64,000 bases of DNA from Phenylobacterium sp. NIBR 498073 (lineage in GTDB: Bacteria; Pseudomonadota; Alphaproteobacteria; Caulobacterales; Caulobacteraceae). Made by a program: the position numbers and the translations under genes. Shown one piece after another: positions 44,213-53,846 of the stretch. The notes under the pieces were generated by a model. That model made no database searches and was not told the origin of the DNA. It was given only the letters and a program-made list of their open reading frames with translations. The stretch spans positions 3,381,001 to 3,445,000 of the forward strand of contig NZ_CP114599.1 in the NCBI RefSeq assembly GCF_027286305.1, written 5' to 3'. Position 1 is the stretch's first letter, and each line of letters starts with the position of its first letter.

Positions 44213-44228
44213 TGGCCCGATCCTTGCA
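44213..44228 (+). promoter_or_regulatory. Sigma-54 promoter (-24/-12) of flgF operon
   Basis: TGGCCCGATCCTTGCA matches the sigma-54 consensus TGGCACG-N4-TTGCW with one difference and correct spacing. The start codon of flgF follows 42 bp after it. Caulobacter rod and ring operons depend on RpoN, FlbD and FliX. The AT-rich stretch at 44174-44208 could carry an IHF site, and the GC-rich GCCGGGCAATTTCCGCCGG at 44143-44161 is a possible FlbD (ftr) element; neither is certain. Confidence 0.85.
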
Positions 44229-44269
44229 GCCAAACCGGCGACGAAAACGCCGCAGGTTAAGGCCTCGCC

Positions 44270-45007
44270 ATGGACAACGCCCTCTACGTCGGACTCTCGC
44301 GCCAGATGACCCTGCGCCGTGAACTCGACATCGTGGCCAACAACATCGCCAACATGGATACGACCGGATTCAAGGTCGAAAACCTGATGGTCGAGACCGA
44401 GCCGATGGCGCCGGCCCACACCTTCGGCGCGCCGCGGCCGGTGAAGTTCGTGATCGACCGCAGCGTCGGGCGCGACTTCGGCCAGGGCGTGCTGCGGGCG
44501 ACCGGCGCGACTTTCGACCTCGGCATTCAGGGCGACGGCTTCTTCCGGGTGCGCGCCGCCGACGGCGAGCAGTTCACCCGTGACGGCCGCTTCCACATGG
44601 ACGCCGACGGCCGGCTGGTCACCGAGGACGGCGCGGCGCTGCTCGACGAAGGCGGCGGCGAGATCGCCATCGACCCCAAGCTGGGTCCGGTCACGATCGC
44701 CAAGGACGGCACGGTCAGCCAGGGCTCCGAGCGCCTCGGCAAGGTGGGCCTGGCCCGCTTCGACGAGCTGTCGGTGCTCGAGAAGGTCGGCGAGAACCGC
44801 TACCGCAACACTTCGAACGCCCAGCCGCAGCCGGCCACGGAATCGGTGATCCAGCAGGGGATGCTGGAGGGCTCCAACGTCAAGCCGGTCTCCGAGATCA
44901 CCCGGATGATCGAGATCACCCGCACCTACGAGTCCGTCGCCAAGATGATGGACGCCAACGCTGAACTCTCCCGCCGCTCGATCGAGCGGATGGGCAAGGT
45001 GAACTGA
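44270..45007 (+). CDS. flgF: Flagellar distal rod protein FlgF
   Basis: 245 residues. MDNALYVGLSRQMTLRRELD and IVANNIANMDTTGFK at the N-terminus and MIEITRTYESVAKMMDANAE at the C-terminus mark FlgF. First gene of the sigma-54-linked flgF-flgG-flgA-flgH unit. Confidence 0.96.
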   Translation: MDNALYVGLSRQMTLRRELDIVANNIANMDTTGFKVENLMVETEPMAPAHTFGAPRPVKFVIDRSVGRDFGQGVLRATGATFDLGIQGDGFFRVRAADGEQFTRDGRFHMDADGRLVTEDGAALLDEGGGEIAIDPKLGPVTIAKDGTVSQGSERLGKVGLARFDELSVLEKVGENRYRNTSNAQPQPATESVIQQGMLEGSNVKPVSEITRMIEITRTYESVAKMMDANAELSRRSIERMGKVN

Positions 45008-45020
45008 GGAACTTCCGCCG

Positions 45021-45809
45021 ATGCAAGCGCTCCGCACCGCCGCGACCGGCATGGCCGCCCAGCAGCTCAACGTCGAGGTCATCTCGAACAACATCGCCAA
45101 CATGAACACCGTCGGCTTCAAGAAGCAGCGGGCGGAGTTCCAGGACCTACTCTACCAGACCATCGAGCGGGCCGGCGCGCAGTCCTCCGACCAGGGCACG
45201 GTCGTCCCGACCGGCGTGCAGGTCGGGGGCGGGGTGAAGACCGGCTCGGTCTACCGCATCACCCAGCAGGGCAACATGACCGCCACCGGCGGCAAGTTCG
45301 ACTTGGCCATCTCGGGCCGCGGCTACTTCCAGGTGATGATGCCCAGCGGCGAGATCGCCTACACCCGCGCCGGCAATTTCTCGCCGAACGACCAGGGCCA
45401 GCTGGTCACCGAGGACGGCTATCTGATCGAGCCGGCCATCACCATTCCGTCCGACGCGACCGATATCTCGATCTCCAAGAGCGGCCAGGTGCAGGCGATC
45501 CGCGCCGGCCAGACCGCCCAGGACGTGATCGGCAACCTGGAGCTGGCGACCTTCGTCAACGAGGCAGGCCTCGACGCCATCGGCGACAACCTGCTCAAGG
45601 AAAGCGCCGCCTCGGGCGCACCGACCGTCGGCATTCCCGGCGTCGACGGCATCGGCGTGATCAACCAGGGCTACACCGAAGCCTCGAACGTCGACGCGGT
45701 CAGCGAAATCACCGCCCTCATCGTCGCCCAGCGGGCGTATGAGATGAACTCGAAGGTCATCACCTCGGCCGACGAGATGCTGCGCACCGCCAGCAACATC
45801 CGGTCCTGA
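45021..45809 (+). CDS. flgG: Flagellar distal rod protein FlgG
   Basis: 262 residues, beginning MQALRTAATGMAAQQLNVEV and VISNNIANMNTVGFKKQRAE; C-terminus QRAYEMNSKVITSADEMLRT. 13 bp after flgF. Confidence 0.97.
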   Translation: MQALRTAATGMAAQQLNVEVISNNIANMNTVGFKKQRAEFQDLLYQTIERAGAQSSDQGTVVPTGVQVGGGVKTGSVYRITQQGNMTATGGKFDLAISGRGYFQVMMPSGEIAYTRAGNFSPNDQGQLVTEDGYLIEPAITIPSDATDISISKSGQVQAIRAGQTAQDVIGNLELATFVNEAGLDAIGDNLLKESAASGAPTVGIPGVDGIGVINQGYTEASNVDAVSEITALIVAQRAYEMNSKVITSADEMLRTASNIRS

Positions 45810-45811
45810 TC

Positions 45812-46564
45812 ATGATGAAGCGCCTCCTGATCGCCGCTGCGGCGGCCCTGCTCGCTTCCCCGGCCCTGGCCGGCCAGCCGGTCGTGCTGAAGGCCGACCC
45901 GGTCGACGGCGACGGAATCATCACCCTGTCGGACCTGTTCGACGGCGCCGGCGCAGCCGGCAAGACCCCGGTCGCCGCCAAGCCGGGCGCCTCGATGGTG
46001 CTGGACGCCGTCGCCGTGCAGGGCCTGGCGCGCCGCGCCGGGCTCGACTGGGCCAACGCCGAGGGCTTCCGCCGCATCGTGGTGCGCAGCGCCGCCGCCG
46101 GCTCCGGCCTGGCCGCCAGCGGTCCCGCCGCGCGCGGCAATGTCGAGGTGCTGACCTACGCCCGCAGCCTGTCGGCCGGCGAGATCCTGCAGCCGCAGGA
46201 CCTGGTCTGGGGCAAGGCCGCCGCCGCCCCCGCCGACGCGCCGAATGACGCCGAGGCGATTATCGGCCTGGCCGCCAAGCGCCCGCTGCGCGCCGGGGCC
46301 GCGGTCTCGGCCCGCGACGTCTCGGCCCCGCAGGTCATCAAGTCCGGCGACCTGATCACCGTCACCTACGAGGACGGCGGCATCTCGCTGGTGCTGCAGG
46401 GCAAGGCCATGGCCGCCGCCGGCCTCGGCGAGACCCTGGCGGTCCAGAACATCGCCTCCAAGAAGATCATCCAGGCCGTCGCCAGCGGGCCGGGCCAGGC
46501 CGTGGTCGGCCCCGCCGCCGACCAGCTGAAGGCCCTTCCCCGCACTCAGTACGCGCTCCGTTAG
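45812..46564 (+). CDS. flgA: Flagella basal body P-ring formation protein FlgA
   Basis: 250 residues with a signal peptide (to ~PALAG). SAF-like domain: TYARSLSAGEILQPQDLVWG and KRPLRAGAAVSARDVSAPQV, then SGDLITVTYEDGGISLVLQG. FlgA is the periplasmic chaperone for the P-ring protein FlgI. The ATG at 45812 or the adjacent one at 45815 is used; 2 bp after flgG. Confidence 0.94.
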   Translation: MMKRLLIAAAAALLASPALAGQPVVLKADPVDGDGIITLSDLFDGAGAAGKTPVAAKPGASMVLDAVAVQGLARRAGLDWANAEGFRRIVVRSAAAGSGLAASGPAARGNVEVLTYARSLSAGEILQPQDLVWGKAAAAPADAPNDAEAIIGLAAKRPLRAGAAVSARDVSAPQVIKSGDLITVTYEDGGISLVLQGKAMAAAGLGETLAVQNIASKKIIQAVASGPGQAVVGPAADQLKALPRTQYALR

Positions 46565-46576
46565 GGATCACCGCCC

Positions 46577-47308
46577 ATGCGCCTTTCCGTTCTCGCCGTC
46601 CTCGCCCTGGCCCCGCTGGCCGCCTGCTCGACCGTCACCGAAGCGGTGAAAGGCCCCGAACTGGCCCCGGTCGGCTACCCCAGCGCGCTCGTCGCCCGCG
46701 AGCAGCCGACCTTCGTCTCGGCCCGTGAACCGGCCCCTCAGGCGGCGTCGGCCAACTCACTATGGCGGACCGGCGCGCGCGCCTTCTTCATCGACCAGCG
46801 CGCCAACCGGGTCGGCGACATCCTGACGGTGCAGATCGACATCGACGACAGCGCCCAGACCCGCAACGCCTCGACCAGCAGCCGCACGGCCGGCATGCAA
46901 GCCGGCGTCGACAACTTCTTCGGGCTGGAGTCGAGCCTCGGCAAGATTTTCCCGGGCGGCTACGACCCGTCCAACATGATCAACACCAACTCGGCGTCGA
47001 ACAATGCCGGGTCCGGCGCGGTGACCCGCTCGGAGAAGATCTCGCTGACCATCGCCGCGGTGGTCACCAACGTGCTGCCGAACGGCAACATGGTGATCCA
47101 GGGCACCCAGGAGGTGCGCACCAACGCCGAGTTGCGCCAGCTGACCGTGGCCGGCATCGTGCGGCCCGAAGACATCTCCTCGGCCAACACCATCCGCCAC
47201 ACCCAGATCGCCGAGGCCCGGATCAGCTACGGCGGCCGCGGCGACATCAGTCGGGTGCAGAAGGTGCCGGCGGGCCAGTCGCTGGTCGAGCGCTTCCAGC
47301 CGTTCTGA
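46577..47308 (+). CDS. flgH: Flagellar L-ring lipoprotein FlgH
   Basis: 243 residues. Lipobox PLAAC near residue 16 marks an outer-membrane lipoprotein. FlgH patterns: NSLWRTGARAFFIDQRANRV, GDILTVQIDIDDSAQTRNAS, NMVIQGTQEVRTNAELRQLT, and the C-terminal ISYGGRGDISRVQ. 12 bp after flgA. Confidence 0.96.
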   Translation: MRLSVLAVLALAPLAACSTVTEAVKGPELAPVGYPSALVAREQPTFVSAREPAPQAASANSLWRTGARAFFIDQRANRVGDILTVQIDIDDSAQTRNASTSSRTAGMQAGVDNFFGLESSLGKIFPGGYDPSNMINTNSASNNAGSGAVTRSEKISLTIAAVVTNVLPNGNMVIQGTQEVRTNAELRQLTVAGIVRPEDISSANTIRHTQIAEARISYGGRGDISRVQKVPAGQSLVERFQPF

Positions 47309-47346
47309 CGGTGGAGGCGCAGCCAGGCCGATGCTAGGTTGAGCCG

Positions 47347-47856
47347 ATGAAGTCCGCCGCCGTCCTCGCGCTCGCCCTCTTCGCCGCCGCCGCTGCCGCC
47401 GCCCAGGCTCAGGAACCGCTGCACGTCTGGAGCGTCGAGACCCCAAAGGACGCCGAGGCTGCTCTGCGTTTCGGCTTGCGCGACACCGACGACCAGCCGA
47501 TCGCCTTCACCTGTGTGCGCGGCTCGGGTCAGGTGAAGGTCAGCGCCGACATCGCCAAGCGCCTGGGGGTCGAGCGGGTCGGCGAAACCTGGGTCGACAA
47601 GGCCGGCGTGCGCGCGCCCTGGCCGATGAGCGTGGCCCTGGCGTCGGAGGGCGCGGCCCTGACCTTGCGCGGCGTCGGCCACCCCAACGACATCACCGAC
47701 GGCACTCTGGTGCTGGCTGAGTTTTCGACCCGCGCCCCGCTGGCCGCGGCCTTCCGCAAGACCGGGGTCATCAGCCTGAGCGCGGCGGGCGACAGCGTGA
47801 AACCGCCGCCCGCGCCCAAGGGCGCGGTGCGCAAGTTCCTCGGCGCCTGCAAATAG
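47347..47856 (+). CDS. Hypothetical exported protein at end of flgFGAH
   Basis: 169 residues with a signal peptide (ending near AQAQE) and a compact, probably beta-rich domain. It has two cysteines, one in AFTCVRGSG and one three residues... near the C-terminus (FLGACK), which could pair in the periplasm. No family recognised. The 38-bp gap after flgH suggests it belongs to the flagellar operon; it then converges with dxs. Possibly an accessory of the basal body, but that is only context. Confidence 0.72.
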   Translation: MKSAAVLALALFAAAAAAAQAQEPLHVWSVETPKDAEAALRFGLRDTDDQPIAFTCVRGSGQVKVSADIAKRLGVERVGETWVDKAGVRAPWPMSVALASEGAALTLRGVGHPNDITDGTLVLAEFSTRAPLAAAFRKTGVISLSAAGDSVKPPPAPKGAVRKFLGACK

Positions 47857-47860
47857 GGCT

Positions 47861-49780
47861 TTAAGCCCGGCGTCCCGCCGCCGAGACGTTGTCGACGCCC
47901 AGCGCCGCAAGCGCGCCGGCGACGATGCCTTCTGCGTCCAGCCCGGCCTGAGCGTACATCGCCTCGGGCTTGTCCTGATCCTGGAAGATGTCGGGCAGGG
48001 TCAGGGTGCGGACCTTCAGCCCGCGGTCCAGCGCCCCGTGCTGGGCCAGCGCCTGCAGCACGAACGCGCCGAAGCCGCCCATCGCGCCCTCTTCGACCGT
48101 GATCAGGGCCTCGTGATTGCGGGCCAGGTTCAGGATCAAGTCGATGTCGAGCGGCTTGGCGAAGCGAGCGTCGGCCACGGTGGCCGAGAGGCCGCGCGCG
48201 GCCAGCAGGTCGGCGGCCTTGAGGCTTTCGCCCAGGCGGGTGCCGAACGACAGGATGGCCACGGCCGAACCTTCGCGGACGATGCGGCCCTTGCCGATCT
48301 CCAGCGGCGCGGCCAGGTCGGGAATGGCGACGCCGACGCCCTCGCCGCGCGGATAGCGGAACGCCGAGGGCCGGTCGTCGATCTCCGCGGCGGTGGCGAT
48401 CATGGCGGCGAGCTCGGCTTCGTCGGCTGCGGCCATCAGCACCATGCCGGGCAGCGCGCCCATGAAGCCGATATCGAACGAACCGGCATGGGTCGCCCCG
48501 TCGGCGCCGACCAGGCCGGCGCGGTCCATGGCGAAGCGCACGGGCAGGCCCTGGATCGCCACGTCGTGGACGACCTGGTCGTAGCCGCGCTGCAGGAAGG
48601 TCGAATAGATCGCGCAGAACGGCTTCATGCCGTCGGCGGCCAGGCCCGCGGCGAAGGTCACCGCATGCTGCTCGGCGATGCCGACGTCGAACATCCGCTC
48701 GGGGAACCGCTTGGCGAACAGGTCGAGGCCCGTGCCGCTGTCCATCGCCGCGGTGATAGCGACGATCTTGGGATCCTTCTCCGCCTGCTTGATCAGTTCC
48801 TGGGCGAAGACTTTGGTGTAATGCGGGGCGACCGGCGTGGCCTTGGCCTGCTGGCCGGTGATCACGTCGAACTTGACCACGGCGTGCAGCTTGTCGGCGG
48901 CGCTCTCGGCCGGGGCGTAGCCCTTGCCCTTCTGGGTGACGACGTGGACCAGGACCGGCTTGTCCTTGATCTCGCGAACATTCTTCAGCACCGGGACCAG
49001 GGCGTCCAGGTCGTGGCCGTCGATCGGGCCGACATAGTAGAAGCCCAGCTCCTCGAACAGGGTGCCGCCGGTGACCATGCCGCGGGCGTATTCCTCGGCC
49101 TTGCGGGCGGCTTCCTGCAGCGGCTTGGGCAGCACCTTGGCCACCGACTTGCCGAGATTGCGCAGCGACTGGTAGCCGCCGCCGGAGACCACGCGGGCGA
49201 GATAGGCGCTCATCCCGCCGACCGGCGGAGCGATCGACATGTCGTTGTCGTTGAGGATGACGGTCAGCTGGCCGGTGGTGGCGTGGCAGGCGTTGTTCAT
49301 CGCCTCATAGGCCATGCCGGCGCTCATCGAGCCGTCGCCGATCACCGCGACCACGCTGTTGTCCTTGCCGGCCGCGTCGCGCGCGGCGGCGAAACCCAGC
49401 GCCGCCGAAATCGAGGTCGCCGCATGCGCCGCGCCGAACGGGTCGTATTCGCTCTCGCTGCGCTTGGTGAAGCCCGACAGCCCGCCGCCCTGGCGCAGGG
49501 TGCGGATGCGGTCTCGCCGGCCGGTCAGGATCTTGTGCGGATAGGTCTGGTGCCCGACGTCCCAGATCAGGATGTCTTCCGGCGTCTCATAGACGTGGTG
49601 AAGCGCCACCGTGAGTTCGACCACGCCGAGACCGGCGCCGAAGTGCCCGCCGGTCTGCGACACCACGTCGATCATTTCGGCCCGCAGTTCATCGGCCAGC
49701 TGGCGCAGTTCAGGCGCGCTGAAACCGCGCATGTCGCGGGGATACGAAACCTTGTCGAGCAGGGGCGTGACTGGCGGCAT
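47861..49780 (-). CDS. dxs: 1-deoxy-D-xylulose-5-phosphate synthase
   Basis: 639 residues, full length. Thiamine diphosphate motif [20 protein letters not shown] then [10 protein letters not shown]-terminal [20 protein letters not shown] and [11 protein letters not shown]; transketolase middle part [20 protein letters not shown]. It condenses pyruvate and glyceraldehyde 3-phosphate in the first MEP-pathway step. Last gene of the xseB-ispA-dxs unit, 18 bp after ispA. Confidence 0.97.
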   Translation of the reverse strand: MPPVTPLLDKVSYPRDMRGFSAPELRQLADELRAEMIDVVSQTGGHFGAGLGVVELTVALHHVYETPEDILIWDVGHQTYPHKILTGRRDRIRTLRQGGGLSGFTKRSESEYDPFGAAHAATSISAALGFAAARDAAGKDNSVVAVIGDGSMSAGMAYEAMNNACHATTGQLTVILNDNDMSIAPPVGGMSAYLARVVSGGGYQSLRNLGKSVAKVLPKPLQEAARKAEEYARGMVTGGTLFEELGFYYVGPIDGHDLDALVPVLKNVREIKDKPVLVHVVTQKGKGYAPAESAADKLHAVVKFDVITGQQAKATPVAPHYTKVFAQELIKQAEKDPKIVAITAAMDSGTGLDLFAKRFPERMFDVGIAEQHAVTFAAGLAADGMKPFCAIYSTFLQRGYDQVVHDVAIQGLPVRFAMDRAGLVGADGATHAGSFDIGFMGALPGMVLMAAADEAELAAMIATAAEIDDRPSAFRYPRGEGVGVAIPDLAAPLEIGKGRIVREGSAVAILSFGTRLGESLKAADLLAARGLSATVADARFAKPLDIDLILNLARNHEALITVEEGAMGGFGAFVLQALAQHGALDRGLKVRTLTLPDIFQDQDKPEAMYAQAGLDAEGIVAGALAALGVDNVSAAGRRA

Positions 49781-49798
49781 ATTGTTGTTGTTCTCGAT

Positions 49799-50677
49799 CT
49801 AGTTCCGGCGATCTAACACGAAATCGACGCTGGCCCGCAGGAAATCGGCCCGCGGACCGAACGGATCAAGATGCGATTTCGTCTGTTCGGCGAGCAACGC
49901 CACGCGTTCGCGCGCCGCGCCGGCCCCGAGCAGGGTGACGTAGTTCGCCTTGCCCTTCTCGGCGTCCTTGCCGGCTTTCTTGCCCAGCACGGCGCTGTCG
50001 CCCTCGACGTCCAGCAGATCGTCGACGATCTGGTAGGCCAGCCCGATGTCCTGGGCGAAGGCCATCAGGGCGTGACGCTCGGCCTCGCCGGCATGGGCCA
50101 TGACCAGCGGCAGCTCGAACGACACGGCGATCAGCGCCCCGGTCTTCAGGCGCTGCATGCGGGCCACCGCGCCCAGATCGTCGCGCACGCCCAGCATGTC
50201 GATCATCTGGCCGCCGCACATGCCGCGCGCGCCGGACGCCTGGGCCAGCTTCAGCACCATTTCGGCGCGCACCGCCCCGTCGTGGTGGGTGTCGGGATCG
50301 CCGAGGATCTCAAAGGCGAAGGTCTGCAGGGCGTCGCCCGCCAGCACCGCGGTCGCCTCGTCATAGGCCCGGTGCACGGTCGGCCGGCCGCGGCGCACAT
50401 CGTCGTCGTCCATGCACGGCAGGTCGTCGTGGATCAGGCTGTAGGCCTGGATGCACTCCAGCGCACAGGCCGCGCGCAGCACCGCGCGCTCGTCCAGATC
50501 GAACATCTTGCCGGTTTCGATGGCGAAGAACGGCCGCAGGCGCTTGCCCGGACCGAGCGCGGCGTAGCGCATGGCCTCGGTCAGCCGCTGCTCGGGCCCC
50601 TCGGCCCGCGGCAGAAGTTCGTCGAGCGCCACCGTCACCAGGTCGGCGGCCTCCGCGAGGCGCTTGCCAAGCGCCAT
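49799..50677 (-). CDS. ispA: Farnesyl diphosphate synthase (polyprenyl synthetase)
   Basis: 292 residues. Both aspartate-rich motifs are present: [18 protein letters not shown] and [12 protein letters not shown]. Family layout and length fit IspA, which makes farnesyl diphosphate from IPP and DMAPP for quinones and bactoprenol. Starts 1 bp after xseB ends. Confidence 0.94.
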   Translation of the reverse strand: MALGKRLAEAADLVTVALDELLPRAEGPEQRLTEAMRYAALGPGKRLRPFFAIETGKMFDLDERAVLRAACALECIQAYSLIHDDLPCMDDDDVRRGRPTVHRAYDEATAVLAGDALQTFAFEILGDPDTHHDGAVRAEMVLKLAQASGARGMCGGQMIDMLGVRDDLGAVARMQRLKTGALIAVSFELPLVMAHAGEAERHALMAFAQDIGLAYQIVDDLLDVEGDSAVLGKKAGKDAEKGKANYVTLLGAGAARERVALLAEQTKSHLDPFGPRADFLRASVDFVLDRRN

Positions 50678-50678
50678 G

Positions 50679-50921
50679 TCAGTTGAACTCGGCGGGCTCG
50701 GCGCCGGCCTGGCCGTTGGCGCCGACCACGATCTTCTCGACCCGCAAGCGCGCGGCCTCGAGGCGCTTTTCGCAATGGGCCTTCAGCAGCGCGCCGCGCT
50801 CGTACAGCTCGATGGACTGCTCCAGCGGCGCCTGGCCAGATTCCAGCTGGCCGACGATACGTTCCAGCTCGGCCAGGGCCTGCTCGAAGGAGAGCGCGTC
50901 AATGTCAGCGGCGTCGGCCAT
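50679..50921 (-). CDS. xseB: Exodeoxyribonuclease VII small subunit
   Basis: 80 residues with the XseB pattern [20 protein letters not shown] and [20 protein letters not shown]. Joins XseA, encoded elsewhere, in single-strand DNA degradation and repair. The xseB-ispA-dxs order is typical of proteobacteria. Confidence 0.93.
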   Translation of the reverse strand: MADAADIDALSFEQALAELERIVGQLESGQAPLEQSIELYERGALLKAHCEKRLEAARLRVEKIVVGANGQAGAEPAEFN

Positions 50922-50987
50922 TCCGATTTCCTTGAGAAGCTAGCAGGTTAGTGACCGGCGCCCCGGCCCGCAACGTTTCGAGCGTCT

Positions 50988-51605
50988 TCAGGACCGCTCG
51001 TAGCGCCGGGTGGACCAGTACTTCCAGCCCTGATTGGCCGTCAGACGCCAGCCGCGCCGACGCAGGGCGCGCCCGACCATGAAGTTGAAGAAGCCGTGCG
51101 CCAGCACGACGACGTCCTTGCCCTGGGCAGCCAGGTCGACGATCAGGTCGGCGGCCTGGTCGGCGCGCTTCTCGGCCTCGCGGCGGGTCTCCTGGCCGTC
51201 GTGGTGATTGAAGAACCACCACCAGAACCGCGCGATGAAGCCCCAGATCTTGGGCGACATCCGCACGAAGCCCGGAAAGTGCGGCGGCGGCAGCGGGGCC
51301 TCGACAAACAGAGGCGTGCGGTCGAACTCGCGGCCGGCGGCCAGCGCCAGCGCGCTTTCGATCGAGCGGTTGCGCACCGACGAAATGATCACGCCCGCGC
51401 GGGCGGTCTGCTCGACCAGCGCGCTCGGCGGGGTCTGGCCCGGCCGGATGCCCAGCTGTTCATAGCGGCTCCAGTAGTCGCGGTAGCCATGCACGTTCAG
51501 CATCACCTTGCGGTGAATGTCCGGCTCACCATGGCGTGCAAGCACGATCGCCCCAGGGCGCACGGCGGTCGTATTCGGAAGGTCGGCGGTCAAAGCGTCG
51601 GCCAT
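50988..51605 (-). CDS. Histidine phosphatase family protein
   Basis: 205 residues from ATG 51605; a GTG at 51650, overlapping the upstream stop as GTGA, would add 15 residues. The phosphohistidine motif ARHGEP is at the start, and the second catalytic His lies in KDVVVLAHGFFNFMVG. The middle has an unusual aromatic stretch (IWGFIARFWWWFFNHHDG). Such proteins are phosphatases or phosphoglycerate-mutase-like; substrate unknown. Lies between the HDAC-like gene and xseB. Confidence 0.82.
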   Translation of the reverse strand: MADALTADLPNTTAVRPGAIVLARHGEPDIHRKVMLNVHGYRDYWSRYEQLGIRPGQTPPSALVEQTARAGVIISSVRNRSIESALALAAGREFDRTPLFVEAPLPPPHFPGFVRMSPKIWGFIARFWWWFFNHHDGQETRREAEKRADQAADLIVDLAAQGKDVVVLAHGFFNFMVGRALRRRGWRLTANQGWKYWSTRRYERS

Positions 51606-51646
51606 GTCATCCAATGGCCAGGATTCGCGCAACCCGGCCTTCGCCC

Positions 51647-52570
51647 TCACCCCTGCGAAAGTGCCTGTACATGCGCAAGCGCAGAACGGCCTAGCGCCTC
51701 CAGGTCGTACCCGCCCTCGAGCGAGGAAACAACCCGCCCGCGACTATGGGTCCGGGCAAGACTCATGATCGCGCGGGTCGCCCAGGCGAAATCCTCGGCC
51801 TCCAAGTTCTGGCTGGAATCGCCGATCGGGTCGCGGGCATGGGCGTCGAAGCCCGCCGAAATCAGGATCAGCTCGGGCGCGAAGGCGTCGACATGGGTCA
51901 GCAACCCCTCGAATTCCTTGCGCCACAGTTCGCGCGGCGCGTTCGGAGGCACCACCGCATTGCGGATATTGCCGGGTACGACCTCGGACGGGTGGCCGCT
52001 GCCCGGCCACATCGGCCACTGCTGGACCGAGGCGAAGAACAGGTCCTCCTGGCCGCCCAACGCCGCCTGGGTGCCGTTGCCGTGATGGACGTCGAAGTCG
52101 ACGACCGCCACCCGCCGCAGTCCCGCCAGCTGCGCGGCGCGCGCGGCCAGGGCGACGTTCGAGAAGATGCAGAACCCCATCGGCACCGCCGGTTCGGCAT
52201 GGTGTCCCGGCGGGCGCACGGCGCAGAACGCCCGCTCGATGCGCCCGGCGGCCACCTCGCGCGCGGCCTCGACCACCCCGCCCGCAGCCCGCAGCGCCGC
52301 AGTCAGGCTGCCCGCAGACATGTACGTGTCGTCGTCGAGCTGCAGCAGCCCTTGGGTCGGCGCGCTGTCGATCACCGCCTGGACGTAGGCGCCGCGATGG
52401 GCCAGCTCCAGGTCGGGCCGGGCGATCAGCGGCGCCTCACGCCGGTCCAGCCCAAGGTCGCTGTCCTCCAGCGCGCCCAGCACCGAACTCAGCCGCTCGG
52501 GCCGCTCCGGGTGCCATTCGCCCGGCCGGTGGTCCAGCATCTCAAGATGGGTGTAGAGGGCGATGTCCAT
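51647..52570 (-). CDS. HDAC-family (acetylpolyamine/acetoin amidohydrolase) hydrolase
   Basis: 307 residues. HDAC fold motifs: WHPERPERL near the N-terminus, RPPGHHAEP (tandem catalytic His), [11 protein letters not shown] (zinc Asp/His), and [15 protein letters not shown] (second zinc Asp). Bacterial members deacetylate polyamines or other small amides and sometimes proteins. It stands first on the strand ahead of the phosphatase-xseB-ispA-dxs genes. Confidence 0.92.
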   Translation of the reverse strand: MDIALYTHLEMLDHRPGEWHPERPERLSSVLGALEDSDLGLDRREAPLIARPDLELAHRGAYVQAVIDSAPTQGLLQLDDDTYMSAGSLTAALRAAGGVVEAAREVAAGRIERAFCAVRPPGHHAEPAVPMGFCIFSNVALAARAAQLAGLRRVAVVDFDVHHGNGTQAALGGQEDLFFASVQQWPMWPGSGHPSEVVPGNIRNAVVPPNAPRELWRKEFEGLLTHVDAFAPELILISAGFDAHARDPIGDSSQNLEAEDFAWATRAIMSLARTHSRGRVVSSLEGGYDLEALGRSALAHVQALSQG

Positions 52571-52607
52571 GCGAATCGCAGCCTAACCCGGCTTACGTGG
52601 AACCCGA

Positions 52608-53141
52608 ATGCAACAACCGACGATACGCCGCGCAGATCCTTCCGACGCTCAGGTTTTGTCCGAACTGGGCGCGCGGACGTTCGCCGAGACCTTCGCCCAC
52701 CTCTATCCGCCGCAGGACCTCGCCGACTTCCTGGAGCAGGCCTATGGCCTTGCGCGCACCCGAGCCGACCTCGCCGACCCGGCCAAGGCCCAGTGGCTGG
52801 TCGAAGCGGGCGGCGCCGCGGTCGGCTACGCCCTGGCCGGGCCCTGCGACCTGCCGCATCCGGAGGTCACGCCCGCCAGCGGCGAACTCAAGCGCTTCTA
52901 CCTGCTCAAGGACTGGCAGGGCGCCGGCGCCGGCGGGCGGCTGTTCGCCGAGGTGATGGCCTGGCTGGAGCGCGAGGGCCGGCGCGACCTCTGGATCGGG
53001 GTATGGTCGGAGAACTTCGGCGCCCAGAGATTCTACGGGCGTCACGGCTTCGAGCAGGTCGGCGCCTATGGGTTCCGGGTCGGCAAAACAGTCGACCACG
53101 AGCTCATTCTACGGCGTGCCGCGCAAGGGATCTCCACCTAG
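52608..53141 (+). CDS. GNAT N-acetyltransferase
   Basis: 177 residues. IRRADPSDAQVLSELGARTF at the start; acetyl-CoA loop KDWQGAGAGGRLFAEV and WSENFGAQRFYGRHGFEQVG are typical GNAT motifs. Substrate unknown. Divergent from the HDAC-like gene across 37 bp, so acetylation and deacetylation genes are paired here. Confidence 0.88.
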   Translation: MQQPTIRRADPSDAQVLSELGARTFAETFAHLYPPQDLADFLEQAYGLARTRADLADPAKAQWLVEAGGAAVGYALAGPCDLPHPEVTPASGELKRFYLLKDWQGAGAGGRLFAEVMAWLEREGRRDLWIGVWSENFGAQRFYGRHGFEQVGAYGFRVGKTVDHELILRRAAQGIST

Positions 53142-53292
53142 GGGCGAACTTTTGGGCGGAGCTTGCCAGTTCCGCTGAGTTTTATCGTCCGCTTAGAGAA
53201 ATATTGCTCCGATTTAACGTCGGGGACTTTGACGCTGACGCTCGTATTTGCGAACTTGCCGGCAATCATCGACGCTGCATGCGACGGGTGGG

Positions 53293-53784
53293 ATGCTCAA
53301 GATCGGATATGTCAGGCTGCGCGATGCGCGGTCCGCTGACGACACTGCGACGCTGAAATCGATCGGCTGCCATGTCGTGCGCGCCGAAGAACCGGCTGGT
53401 CCGGGCTCGGACGGATCTTCCGTGCTCATGTCGATTCTCGACTTTATTTCCGAGGGCGACCAGTTGGTCGTCACCCGCCTCAACCACTTGGCCACCTGCA
53501 CCCGTGAAGTGCTGGACGTGATCGAACGGCTGGAGATCCGCGGCGCCAGCCTGTTCGTCGCCGAGTCGGACGTCAGCAGCCTTGGCGAAAGCGGCCGCGC
53601 CCTGCGCGCGGCGCTGGAAGCGGTCGCCTCGGTCGAGCCGCCGTGGAACCGCCGCCGCCGCGGCGCCCCCGCCGCCGACATCCGCGCCCTGCAGGCGGCC
53701 GGGGTCGGCCCGGTCGAGATCGCCCGCCGCCTGGGCGTGTCGCGCATGACCGTCTGGCGCAAGCTCAAGGAAGCGACGGCCTGA
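53293..53784 (+). CDS. Degenerate serine-recombinase-like protein with HTH
   Basis: 163 residues from ATG 53293. The resolvase N-terminal fold is recognisable (MLKIGYVRLRDARSADD; ISEGDQLVVTRLNHLATCTR; EVLDVIERLEIRGASL), and the end is a Hin/resolvase-type HTH (GVGPVEIARRLGVSRMTVWR). The catalytic serine of the ARVS motif is replaced (VRLRD) and the DRLGRS arginines are gone (NHLATC), so strand exchange is not expected. It may act as a DNA-binding regulator. The gap before it (53142-53292) is more AT-rich than its surroundings. Confidence 0.75.
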   Translation: MLKIGYVRLRDARSADDTATLKSIGCHVVRAEEPAGPGSDGSSVLMSILDFISEGDQLVVTRLNHLATCTREVLDVIERLEIRGASLFVAESDVSSLGESGRALRAALEAVASVEPPWNRRRRGAPAADIRALQAAGVGPVEIARRLGVSRMTVWRKLKEATA

Positions 53785-53833
53785 CGCCTGGGCCCGCGGC
53801 CGGTTGACTCGCCAGCGGGCTTGAAAGTGAAAC

Positions 53834-53846
53834 GTTATAATATTAC
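53834..53846. promoter_or_regulatory. Zur/Fur-like palindrome overlapping TATAAT before the MerC gene
   Basis: GTTATAATATTAC is a 13-bp dyad (5 of 6 pairs) resembling alphaproteobacterial Zur boxes. It contains TATAAT (53836-53841) and ends one base before the MerC ATG, so it could be a -10 box giving a leaderless mRNA under Zur-type repression. No matching -35 is visible at the right distance. Confidence 0.55.

Noticed and set aside
40000-47856. A horizontally acquired island in the flagellar region
   Set aside because: Gene order matches the C. crescentus core arrangement and codon use looks uniform; only the Opu pair is out of place.
53804-53841. TTGACT and TATAAT as a -35/-10 pair before the MerC gene
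   Set aside because: The spacer is 26 bp, too long for a normal sigma-70 promoter.
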